Source: Alphaproteobacteria bacterium (GTDB taxonomy: Bacteria > Pseudomonadota > Alphaproteobacteria > Rhodobacterales > Rhodobacteraceae). Taken from it: DNA of 7,707 nt. A program made the position numbers and the translations under genes. A model generated the notes under the pieces. It was not told the DNA's origin, did no database searches, and saw nothing but the letters and a program-made list of their open reading frames with translations. The DNA lies in contig JAUIBJ010000141.1 in NCBI GenBank assembly GCA_030428025.1, forward strand, positions 1 to 7,707, in the 5' to 3' direction. Below, in pieces: positions 1 through 5,754 of this stretch; position 1 is the stretch's first letter, and every line of letters begins with the position of its first letter.

Positions 1-1746
1 CCAGTTGCGGAAACCGTCGGCCAGCGGTTCGAGCGCGTCGAAGCTGTCGTGGTCGGTCATCTCGTCGGTGGCATCGCCCCGGCCGGGGGCGAAGGGCACA
101 TCGACGGGATAGCCCGCGGCGCGGGCTGCCTGTTCCACGCCCACGTTACCCGCCAGCACGATCACGTCGGCCAGCGAGGCGCCGTATTCCTTGGCGATGG
201 GCTCCAGCACCGACAGCACGCGCTGCAGCCGTTCGGGCTCGTTGCCTTCCCAGTCCTTTTGCGGCGCCAGCCGGATGCGCGCGCCATTGGCGCCGCCGCG
301 CATGTCCGAGCCGCGATAGGTACGCGCACTGTCCCATGCGGTGGCGACCATCTCCGACAGCGCGAGGCCGCTTTCGGCGATCTTCTTCTTGACCGCTCCG
401 ATGTCGTAGTTGGTGGGGCCGGCCGGGATCGGATCCTGCCAGATCAGATCTTCCTGCGGCGCGTCGGGGCCGATGTAGCGCACGCGCGGGCCCATGTCGC
501 GATGGGTCAGTTTGAACCAGGCCCGGGCGAAGGTGTCGCGGAAATACTCCGGGTCGGCCATGAACTTCTCGCAGATGGCGCGATAGGCCGGGTCCATCTT
601 CATCGCCATGTCGGCGTCGGTCATGATCGGGTTGTGGCGGATCGAGGGGTCGGTCGGATCGACCGGCTTGTCCTCTTCGGCGATCTCCACGGGTTCCCAC
701 TGGTTCGCGCCGGCGGGGGACTTCTTCAACTCCCATTCATGGTTGAAGAGCATCTTGAGATAGCCGTCGTCGAACACGGTCGGGTGCGTCGTCCAGGCGC
801 CTTCGAGGCCCGAGGTGATCGCCTTGTTGGCCGAACCGCCGAGATTGGGGTTCAGCCAGCCGAAGCCCTGTGCCTCGACATCCGCCGCCTCTGGCTCGGC
901 GCCCAGCGTGGCCGCGTCGCCCGCGCCGTGGCATTTGCCGACGGTGTGCCCGCCCACGGTGAGCGCGGCGGTTTCCTCGTCATCCATGGCCATCCGGGCG
1001 AAAGTTTCGCGAACCATGGCGGCGGTCTTGAGCGGATCCGGGTGCCCGTTCACGCCTTCGGGGTTCACATAGATGAGGCCCATCTGGACGGCGGCCAGCG
1101 GGTTCTGCATCGTGTCGGGCTTGCCCACATCCTCATAACGCTCGTCGGACGGCGCCAGCCATTCCTTCTCGGCGCCCCAGTAGGTGTCTTTCTCGGGGTG
1201 CCAGATATCCTCGCGGCCGAAGGCGAAGCCGAAGGTCTTCAGACCCATCGATTCATAGGCCATGTTGCCGGCGAGGATGATCAGGTCGGCCCAGCTGACC
1301 TTGTTGCCGTATTTCTTCTTGATCGGCCACAGGATGCGGCGGGCCTTGTCGAGGTTGCCGTTGTCGGGCCAGGAGTTCAGGGGCGCGAAGCGCAGGTTGC
1401 CCGAGCCGGCGCCGCCGCGGCCGTCGGCCAGACGGTAGGAGCCCGCCGAGTGCCAGGCCATGCGGATCATCAGGCCGCCGTAATGGCCCCAGTCGGCCGG
1501 CCACCAGTCCTGGCTGTCGGTCATCAGGGCCTTGAGATCTTCCTTCAGCGCCTCGACATCGAGCTTCTTGAGCTCTTCGCGATAATCGAAATCGGGACCC
1601 ATCGGGTTGGTCTTGGCGTCGTGCTGGTGCAGGATGTCGAAATTCAGCGAATTGGGCCACCAATCCGTGACGCTGATGCCTGTATGGGTCAGCCCGCCGT
1701 GCATGACCGGGCATTTGCCGGTCGATTTGATGTCGTTTCCGTCCAT
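1..1746 (-). CDS. katG: Catalase-peroxidase KatG, 3'-truncated by window edge
   Basis: This is a bifunctional heme enzyme that breaks down H2O2 by catalase and peroxidase activity. The frame is open from the ATG at 1746 to base 1 (582 codons). KatG is usually about 720-750 residues, so roughly the last 150 are outside the window. Visible hallmarks are the distal triad Arg95-Trp98-His99 in IRMAWHSAG, and Tyr226 (GLIYVNPEG) and Met252 (RMAMDDEE), which with Trp98 make the Met-Tyr-Trp adduct needed for catalase activity. The proximal heme ligand is His267 in GGHTVGKCHG and the proximal Trp is Trp318, after ITSG. HRDMGP and IWQDP are also family signatures. The second, degenerate peroxidase-like domain begins near residue 430 and is only partly present. 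There is no signal peptide, so it is cytoplasmic. The start is supported by GGAGAG six bases upstream and by a typical N-terminus (STGKCPVMHGG). It is divergent from oxyR, its expected regulator. Confidence 0.97.
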   Translation of the reverse strand, partial: MDGNDIKSTGKCPVMHGGLTHTGISVTDWWPNSLNFDILHQHDAKTNPMGPDFDYREELKKLDVEALKEDLKALMTDSQDWWPADWGHYGGLMIRMAWHSAGSYRLADGRGGAGSGNLRFAPLNSWPDNGNLDKARRILWPIKKKYGNKVSWADLIILAGNMAYESMGLKTFGFAFGREDIWHPEKDTYWGAEKEWLAPSDERYEDVGKPDTMQNPLAAVQMGLIYVNPEGVNGHPDPLKTAAMVRETFARMAMDDEETAALTVGGHTVGKCHGAGDAATLGAEPEAADVEAQGFGWLNPNLGGSANKAITSGLEGAWTTHPTVFDDGYLKMLFNHEWELKKSPAGANQWEPVEIAEEDKPVDPTDPSIRHNPIMTDADMAMKMDPAYRAICEKFMADPEYFRDTFARAWFKLTHRDMGPRVRYIGPDAPQEDLIWQDPIPAGPTNYDIGAVKKKIAESGLALSEMVATAWDSARTYRGSDMRGGANGARIRLAPQKDWEGNEPERLQRVLSVLEPIAKEYGASLADVIVLAGNVGVEQAARAAGYPVDVPFAPGRGDATDEMTDHDSFDALEPLADGFRNW

Positions 1747-1752
1747 TTCTCA

Positions 1753-1758
1753 CTCTCC
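1753..1758 (-). promoter_or_regulatory. katG: katG ribosome binding site
   Basis: Read on the minus strand this is GGAGAG, followed by six bases (TGAGAA) and the katG ATG at 1746-1744. It is a good Shine-Dalgarno match at normal spacing and fixes the start. An overlapping ATG at 1760-1758 is in another frame and has no comparable site. Confidence 0.75.
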
Positions 1759-1803
1759 ATTGGTGGCGTGGATCGGGAGGCCGACAGAAAGAGAATCGAA
1801 GGC

Positions 1804-1820
1804 TCGCGCCAACGGCGCGA
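1804..1820. other. Perfect 7-bp inverted repeat in katG leader
   Basis: TCGCGCC-AAC-GGCGCGA is a perfect 7-bp stem with a 3-base loop, lying 57 bases upstream of the katG ATG. If katG transcription starts above it, the mRNA would carry a very stable GC hairpin in its 5' leader. No T-run follows on either strand, so it does not look like an intrinsic terminator. It could equally be a DNA-level operator. The function is unknown. Confidence 0.45.
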
Positions 1821-1855
1821 TACCCGAGATTTCTCTTGGTTACGTGCTGGTCCTC

Positions 1856-1866
1856 CCAGATTCTGG
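1856..1866. other. Small palindrome CCAGATTCTGG
   Basis: CCAGA-T-TCTGG is a perfect dyad with 5-bp arms and a single central base, about 110 bp upstream of katG and 69 bp upstream of oxyR. The length and position would suit a protein-binding half-site. With no known motif matched, this is only a candidate. Confidence 0.3.
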
Positions 1867-1920
1867 AATCGTTCTAACAAACTTATCTGATTTGATTAAG
1901 TTGAATTTTCGCATCGCTTC

Positions 1921-1926
1921 GATAAT
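1921..1926 (+). promoter_or_regulatory. oxyR: Candidate -10 element for oxyR
   Basis: GATAAT differs from the sigma-70 consensus TATAAT at one base. It ends only eight bases before the oxyR ATG at 1935. The nearest -35-like hexamer, TTGAAT at 1901-1906, leaves a 14-base spacer, which is short, so promoter use is uncertain. If used, transcription would start at or just before the ATG and give a leaderless or nearly leaderless mRNA. That would agree with the lack of any Shine-Dalgarno sequence before this start. Confidence 0.3.
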
Positions 1927-1934
1927 TTGTTCTT

Positions 1935-2846
1935 ATGGCCAACATTACCCTGAGACAACTGAGATATTTTGAGGCACTGGCCCGGCACCGGCATTTCGGG
2001 CGCGCGGCGGGGGCCTGCGCGGTCTCGCAGCCGGCGCTGTCTGTGCAGATCCGGGAGCTTGAGGAAAACGTGGGCGCCGCGTTGTTCGAGCGGGGGGCGC
2101 GGCAGGTGCGGCTGACGACGCTGGGCGAGGCCTTTGCGGGCCGGGTGCAGGACATCCTGCGGGCGGTGGACGAACTGGGGGATCTGGCTCGCGCCAGCGG
2201 CGAGCATCTGGTCGGGCGGCTGAGGATCGGGGTGATCCCCACCATCGCCCCCTATCTTTTGCCGCGCGTCGTCGGCGCGCTGGCGGAGAGTTATCAGGGC
2301 ATCGACATCCATGTCCGGGAAACCCTGACCGAACGGCTGATTGCCGAATTGCTGGACGGCCGGCTTGACACAGCCATCGTGGCGCTTCCGGTCTCGGAAC
2401 CGGCGCTGACCGAGGTGGCACTGTTCGACGAGGCCTTCGTTCTGGTTCGGCCTCGCGCCGAGGCCGGCCAGCCGGTGCCGGGTCCAGAGGATCTGGGCCG
2501 GAAACGGCTAATGCTGCTGGAAGAGGGGCACTGTTTCCGCGATCAGGCCTTGTCCTTCTGCAATATCCGCGCTGCCGGAGGCGATGACAGGCTCGACGGC
2601 AGCAGCCTGTCGACACTGGTGCAGATGGTGGCGGCGGGGCTGGGCATCACCCTCGTGCCCGAAATGGCGGTGCCGGTCGAAACCCGTTCGGCAGATGTGT
2701 CGGTGACCTTCTTCGGGCCGCCGCACCCGTCGCGCACGGTGGGCATGATCTGGCGCCGGACAAGTCCGCTGGCGGAGCAGTTGCAGGAAATGGCCGAGGT
2801 CGTCCGCCGGGCCGCAGAGGCGCAACGGGCGGAACAACTGGGCTGA
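1935..2846 (+). CDS. oxyR: Hydrogen-peroxide sensing LysR-type regulator OxyR
   Basis: This 303-residue protein has the usual OxyR length. Residues 3-62 form the winged helix-turn-helix of LysR regulators (LRQLRYFEAL, then SQPALSVQIRELE and the wing FERG). Residues from about 92 on are the periplasmic-binding-protein-like sensor domain. The decisive motif is GHCFRDQALSFC at 198-209. Cys200 and Cys209 match E. coli OxyR Cys199 and Cys208, which form the disulfide that switches the protein on, and the His before the first Cys is also kept. This separates it from general LysR proteins. The start is set by the standard N-terminus MANITLRQLRYF, although no purine-rich ribosome site precedes it. 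It is divergent from katG, the classic target. It probably autoregulates from the shared region, which is inferred from the family. Confidence 0.95.
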   Translation: MANITLRQLRYFEALARHRHFGRAAGACAVSQPALSVQIRELEENVGAALFERGARQVRLTTLGEAFAGRVQDILRAVDELGDLARASGEHLVGRLRIGVIPTIAPYLLPRVVGALAESYQGIDIHVRETLTERLIAELLDGRLDTAIVALPVSEPALTEVALFDEAFVLVRPRAEAGQPVPGPEDLGRKRLMLLEEGHCFRDQALSFCNIRAAGGDDRLDGSSLSTLVQMVAAGLGITLVPEMAVPVETRSADVSVTFFGPPHPSRTVGMIWRRTSPLAEQLQEMAEVVRRAAEAQRAEQLG

Positions 2847-2848
2847 AT

Positions 2849-2882
2849 TGTGGCCCGGCGCAGGGCGCGCGCACAGTTTTTT
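2849..2882 (+). terminator. Probable rho-independent terminator after oxyR
   Basis: Three bases after the oxyR stop, TGTG (2849-2852) can pair with CACA (2872-2875). GCGC can pair with GCGC across an AGG loop inside it, leaving a short asymmetric internal loop. A run of six T follows at 2877-2882. The GC-rich stem directly followed by a T-tract fits an intrinsic terminator, but the stem is imperfect and no folding energy was computed. It would separate oxyR from the downstream gene on the same strand. Confidence 0.45.
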
Positions 2883-2937
2883 CAAACTTGCACCCTAACA
2901 TGCGCCAAATCCGATCGTACTCCGGCAAGGACGTTCC

Positions 2938-3135
2938 ATGTCAAGGCCCAACCGGGTGCCCGAGAAAATCGGGTCCGTCGCGCCGATGGCAAGGGACGAG
3001 GGCAGGCCGAGCAGAAAAGAGCCTGAAAGAGAACAGAGTGCGTGCCTGACAGGGCGCCCGTCCCGCGCAAACCGGCGCGGGGTGTACCCGTTGCCGGCGT
3101 CCGGTGGCGGGCCAGGATTGAGTGTCGAGGTGTAG
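2938..3135 (+). CDS. Possible small upstream ORF, 65 residues
   Basis: An ATG at 2938 is preceded by AAGGA with six bases between (AAGGACGTTCC), a better ribosome site than many real genes have. The frame ends with TAG at 3133-3135, two bases before the ATG of the RTX-Hint gene, a spacing that would allow translational coupling. Against it, the product is Arg/Pro/Gly-rich and matches no family I know. Third positions are G/C in about three quarters of codons, with several AGG, AGA, GGA and CCA codons unlike the neighbouring genes. There is no signal peptide or membrane segment. It could be a leader peptide or simply chance in a 5' untranslated region; I favour chance slightly. Confidence 0.25.
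   Translation: MSRPNRVPEKIGSVAPMARDEGRPSRKEPEREQSACLTGRPSRANRRGVYPLPASGGGPGLSVEV
3062..3081 (+). other. Strong GC hairpin in leader of RTX-Hint gene
   Basis: CCCGCGC and GCGCGGG form a perfect 7-bp stem around the loop AAACCG. It can be extended by T-G, G-T and C-G pairs at the base. It lies 56 bases before the downstream ATG and is not followed by a T-run, so it is probably not a terminator. It may be an mRNA leader structure affecting stability or translation. The role is inferred from position only. Confidence 0.45.
3127..3130 (+). promoter_or_regulatory. Ribosome binding site deciding start of RTX-Hint gene
   Basis: GAGG lies seven bases before the ATG at 3138. With the conserved-looking N-terminal module beginning exactly there (MTVYVITESNWNNAAFW), it favours 3138 over the in-frame GTG at 3042. 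Confidence 0.6.
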
Positions 3136-3137
3136 CG

Positions 3138-5747
3138 ATGACAGTCTATGTCATCACCGAATCGAATTGGAACAACGCCGCCTTCTGGAGCGGCGTGAAC
3201 GAGTCAGGCCCTGGCCACTCGCTTGATTTCGACGCGCTTCCGCCCAACTACACGGTCGAAACCAACGCTGCCTCCGGCATAATCACCATCAGCGATGGCA
3301 CCAGTTCCTTCACCGTGGGCGAAGCTGGGGTCGGCGGCACCGACGCCAATCTCGGCGGCGCGACGCTGCTGGACCATTTCACCTCGCTTCAGGGCAGTGA
3401 GGGCGGCGACAGTGTCCAGGGCACCGGCAGCGCCGACCGTCTGGACGGCGACGCGGGCAGCGATACCATCGACGGGCTGGGCGGCAACGACACGATCGAC
3501 GGGGCCGATGGCGGCGACAGCCTGTCGGGCGGGGCGGGAGACGATTACATCACCGGCGGGCTGACGCCCGACGATGTCGATCTTTTCTTCGACTGGAGCG
3601 CCACCGGCGCGGACGGGGCGGACCTCAGCAGCGGTGTCACGCAGGATACCGGCGGCATCGAGGTTACCGTCAGCTATACCGACCAGGGCAATGGCGACAG
3701 CATCGCCGTCGACTCGGTTCGCGACCAGTATGTCGATACGGGCGAGCCGTTCGATCCCAACTCTGCGGCCGAGTTGCGCGGCGGCGGCTCGGTGGGCGAC
3801 ACGGCGACGCTGCGTTTCGATTTTTCGGCGGTCGAGGGCTCGGGCTACGAGGACGAGGTCACCGATGTCAGCTTCCGCATCAACGATGTGGACGAGTCCT
3901 CCGGAAGCGGCTGGGATGACGGGATCACCATCCGCGCCTATGACGAAGAGGGCAACCCGCTTGACGTGACCGTCACCTATCAGGGGGTCAGCCAGACCGG
4001 AACGGCGCCCTTTGTCGATGGGAACAACCCGCAAAGCTCGACCGATGCCACGGGCTCGGTCCTGGTCGAGATCGAAGGCCCGGTCGCTTATGTCGAGGTC
4101 GACTATGACCAGCTCGGCACCACCGGCCAGGTCATCTGGGTCAGCGACGTGCATTTCACCGCCCAGGGCAAGACCGACGGCGACGATACGATCGACGGTG
4201 GCGAGGGCGACGACGTTCTGGTCGGAGGCGACGGCACCGACCAGATCACCGGGGGCAGCGGGAACGACACGATCTTCGGCGGCGATGACACCTCGACCCC
4301 CGGCTCGGCCGATATCGAGATCGCCAACAGCAGTTTCGAGACCACCTCGCACAGTGACGGCAACTGGACCACCGGCGTGCCGGACTGGACGACCTCGGGC
4401 TTCGTGGGCGATCAGAACCCCTCGTCCGGCGAATTGGACGAGAGCGCGGTCGATGGCGTCAACGTGGCCTTCCTCTACAACAACGGCAATTCGCTCAGCC
4501 AGACGTTGTCGCAGACCTATCAGGACGGGGAAACCTACACGTTCGAGATGGATGTCGGCGATGCGACCTATGCCGGCAGTTCCAACTACACGATCAACAT
4601 CTATGCAGGTTCGACCCTGATCGGCACGACCAGCGGTTCGACCGGCGACAGCGACACCCTGACCACCGTCTCTGTCAGCACCAACGGCTATTCCGATCCC
4701 AGCCTGAACGGCCAGCCGATCCGGATCGAGATCGTCAAGGACAGCGGCGGCGAGCTGATGGTCGACAACGTGGTCGGCACGGTGACGGATATCGCACCCC
4801 AGCCTGACGGCGACACCAGCGGCGACATATTGGATGGTGGCGAGGGCGCCGATCTTGTGTCGGGTGGGGCGGGCGACGACACGATCACCGTCGATCAAGG
4901 CGATACCGTCACCGGTGGCGATGGTGACGACTATTTCACCCTGGTCGATGACGACACCACCGGCACCGGCAACGATTCCATCTCGATCACCGGCGGCGAG
5001 GGCGACGAGACCGGCGGCGACACGCTGCAACTGACCTCGGATGTCACCTATGACGACATCACCTTCACCAATGCCGATGACGAGAACGGCGGGCTGTCGG
5101 GCCATTTCACCATGGCCGACGGCACCTATGTCGAGTTCTCGGAGATCGAGAACATCATCTGCTTCACCCCCGGCACGCTGATCCTGACGGAAGTGGGTGA
5201 GCGACCGATCGAGACGCTTAGGCCGGGTGACAGGGTGGTCACCCGCGACAGCGGCCTGCAGCCGATCCGCTGGATTGGCAAGCGCAGCGTGGCCGGTCAC
5301 GGCCGTTTCGCGCCGGTCTGGGTCGCCCCCTCGGTGCTGGACGGGTCGCGCAAGGGGCTGCTGGTCTCGCCCCAACACCGGATTCTCTTTACCGGCTATC
5401 AAGCCCAGCTGCTGTTCGGGCAGGACGAGGTTCTGGTCGCGGCCAAGCACCTGATCGACGGTGTTGACGCATGCCGCAAGACGATGCCCGAGGTCACCTA
5501 TATCCACCTGATGTTCGACCATCACGAGATCATCTACGCAGAGGGCATCGCGACCGAGAGCTTTCATGCCGGCGATGTGGGGCTGAGCGCGGTGGCCGAG
5601 GAGGCGCGGGAGGAGCTGTTCGCGATCTTCCCCGAACTGCGCACCACCCCGCAGCATGTCGGCGACACCGCCCGGCACTGCCTAAAGCGCTACGAGGCGC
5701 GGTTGCTTATGGAGGCGACCTTCGGCCAGGGGGCCGGCGCGGCCTGA
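3138..5747 (+). CDS. RTX calcium-binding protein with C-terminal Hint_2-type domain
   Basis: This 869-residue acidic, predicted secreted protein is built of modules. Residues 1-85 match a module I recognise from roseobacter RTX proteins (NWNNAAFWSGVNESGPGHSLDF). Residues 86-141 are six RTX nonapeptides. Residues 142-343 are an unassigned beta-rich domain. Residues 347-382 are a second RTX block. Residues about 390-553 are a jelly-roll-like domain (NSSFE...GVPDWT...SLSQTL). Residues 557-599 are a third RTX block, and 600-674 a linker. From Cys675 (CFTPGTLI) to about 812 is a Hint domain with VSPQHR at 743-748, followed by a tail (ELFAIFPELR, YEARLLMEA) common after Hint_2. There is no signal peptide, so type I export with folding on calcium outside the cell is inferred from the RTX class; no transporter gene is in view. 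The target and activity are unknown: no protease, lipase or other catalytic motif is visible apart from Hint. The gene is convergent with tamB. Confidence 0.9.
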   Translation: MTVYVITESNWNNAAFWSGVNESGPGHSLDFDALPPNYTVETNAASGIITISDGTSSFTVGEAGVGGTDANLGGATLLDHFTSLQGSEGGDSVQGTGSADRLDGDAGSDTIDGLGGNDTIDGADGGDSLSGGAGDDYITGGLTPDDVDLFFDWSATGADGADLSSGVTQDTGGIEVTVSYTDQGNGDSIAVDSVRDQYVDTGEPFDPNSAAELRGGGSVGDTATLRFDFSAVEGSGYEDEVTDVSFRINDVDESSGSGWDDGITIRAYDEEGNPLDVTVTYQGVSQTGTAPFVDGNNPQSSTDATGSVLVEIEGPVAYVEVDYDQLGTTGQVIWVSDVHFTAQGKTDGDDTIDGGEGDDVLVGGDGTDQITGGSGNDTIFGGDDTSTPGSADIEIANSSFETTSHSDGNWTTGVPDWTTSGFVGDQNPSSGELDESAVDGVNVAFLYNNGNSLSQTLSQTYQDGETYTFEMDVGDATYAGSSNYTINIYAGSTLIGTTSGSTGDSDTLTTVSVSTNGYSDPSLNGQPIRIEIVKDSGGELMVDNVVGTVTDIAPQPDGDTSGDILDGGEGADLVSGGAGDDTITVDQGDTVTGGDGDDYFTLVDDDTTGTGNDSISITGGEGDETGGDTLQLTSDVTYDDITFTNADDENGGLSGHFTMADGTYVEFSEIENIICFTPGTLILTEVGERPIETLRPGDRVVTRDSGLQPIRWIGKRSVAGHGRFAPVWVAPSVLDGSRKGLLVSPQHRILFTGYQAQLLFGQDEVLVAAKHLIDGVDACRKTMPEVTYIHLMFDHHEIIYAEGIATESFHAGDVGLSAVAEEAREELFAIFPELRTTPQHVGDTARHCLKRYEARLLMEATFGQGAGAA
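3393..3560 (+). repeat. RTX block 1: six nonapeptide repeats
   Basis: Residues 86-141 of the protein are six consecutive 9-residue units fitting GGxGxDxLx (for example GDAGSDTID, GLGGNDTID, GGAGDDYIT), ending in GG. Such units form a calcium-binding parallel beta-roll. This is the most regular of the three blocks. Confidence 0.9.
4176..4283 (+). repeat. RTX block 2: about three and a half nonapeptides
   Basis: Residues 347-382 contain a partial unit (DGDDTID) and then GGEGDDVLV, GGDGTDQIT and GGSGNDTIF plus a closing GG. It separates the two non-RTX beta-rich domains. Confidence 0.9.
4806..4934 (+). repeat. RTX block 3: four to five nonapeptides, one degenerate
   Basis: Residues 557-599 include GGEGADLVS, GGAGDDTIT, a degenerate 8-residue unit (VDQGDTVT) and the start of GGDGDDYFT. 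It is the last RTX block before the linker to the Hint domain. Confidence 0.85.
5160..5573 (+). other. Hint (hedgehog/intein-type) domain coding segment
   Basis: Residues 675-812 of the RTX protein. The domain opens with CFTPGTLILTEVGERPIETL and GDRVVTRDSG, as in Hint_2 domains. The SPQH of VSPQHR (743-748) corresponds to the block B TxxH histidine that helps the N-S acyl shift at the first Cys. It closes with HHEIIYAEG and ESFHAGD. The canonical intein ending His-Asn followed by Cys/Ser/Thr is absent. Assignment as Hint_2 is from recognised sequence pattern. Confidence 0.85.
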
Positions 5748-5754
5748 GTGGCGC

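Larger units (their letters stand above)
1747..1934. promoter_or_regulatory. katG-oxyR divergent promoter/operator region
   Basis: This 188-bp gap between two divergent start codons must hold promoters for both genes. Positions about 1861-1934 are clearly AT-richer than the rest of the window, as expected of a promoter core. Two ATC...GAT half-site pairs lie here: ATC 1885-1887 with GAT 1894-1896, inside the imperfect dyad CTTATC-N6-GATTAAG (1882-1900), and ATC 1913-1915 with GAT 1921-1923, inside ATCGCTTCGAT. Imperfect dyads of this kind are typical of LysR-family sites. In many proteobacteria OxyR binds between katG and oxyR, activating katG and often repressing itself; that this happens here is inferred. 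I could not identify a convincing katG -35/-10 pair. Confidence 0.6.

Noticed and set aside
49..1890. 613-codon open frame on the + strand opposite katG
   Set aside because: Its codon boundaries coincide with those of katG, so it stays open simply because katG lacks the rare codons TTA, CTA and TCA. The product is His/Arg/Gly-rich and resembles no family; katG is certain.
2888..2922. TTGCAC at 2888-2893 as the -35 of a promoter for the RTX-Hint gene
   Set aside because: No acceptable -10 hexamer lies 16-18 bases downstream, so the promoter of this gene remains unlocated.
2959..2973. CCCGA-GAAAA-TCGGG hairpin as a terminator
   Set aside because: The stem is only five base pairs and no T-run follows; left as an unexplained minor structure in the leader.
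3042..3137. Upstream in-frame GTG at 3042 as the RTX-Hint start (32 extra residues)
   Set aside because: The extra residues are Arg/Pro-rich and unlike the conserved module that begins at MTVYV. The site before 3042 is weak, while GAGG precedes the ATG at 3138.
3393..4934. Tandem repeats as a possible CRISPR array or DNA-level repeat
   Set aside because: The periodicity is 27 bases in frame with variable codons and encodes RTX nonapeptides; there are no identical repeats separated by unique spacers.
3204..5678. 824-codon open frame on the - strand opposite the RTX-Hint gene
   Set aside because: Same effect: codon boundaries coincide with the sense gene, and GGC/GAC/GAT-rich RTX codons give GCC/GTC/ATC on the other strand with no stops. 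The sense product has clear RTX and Hint motifs; the antisense product has none.
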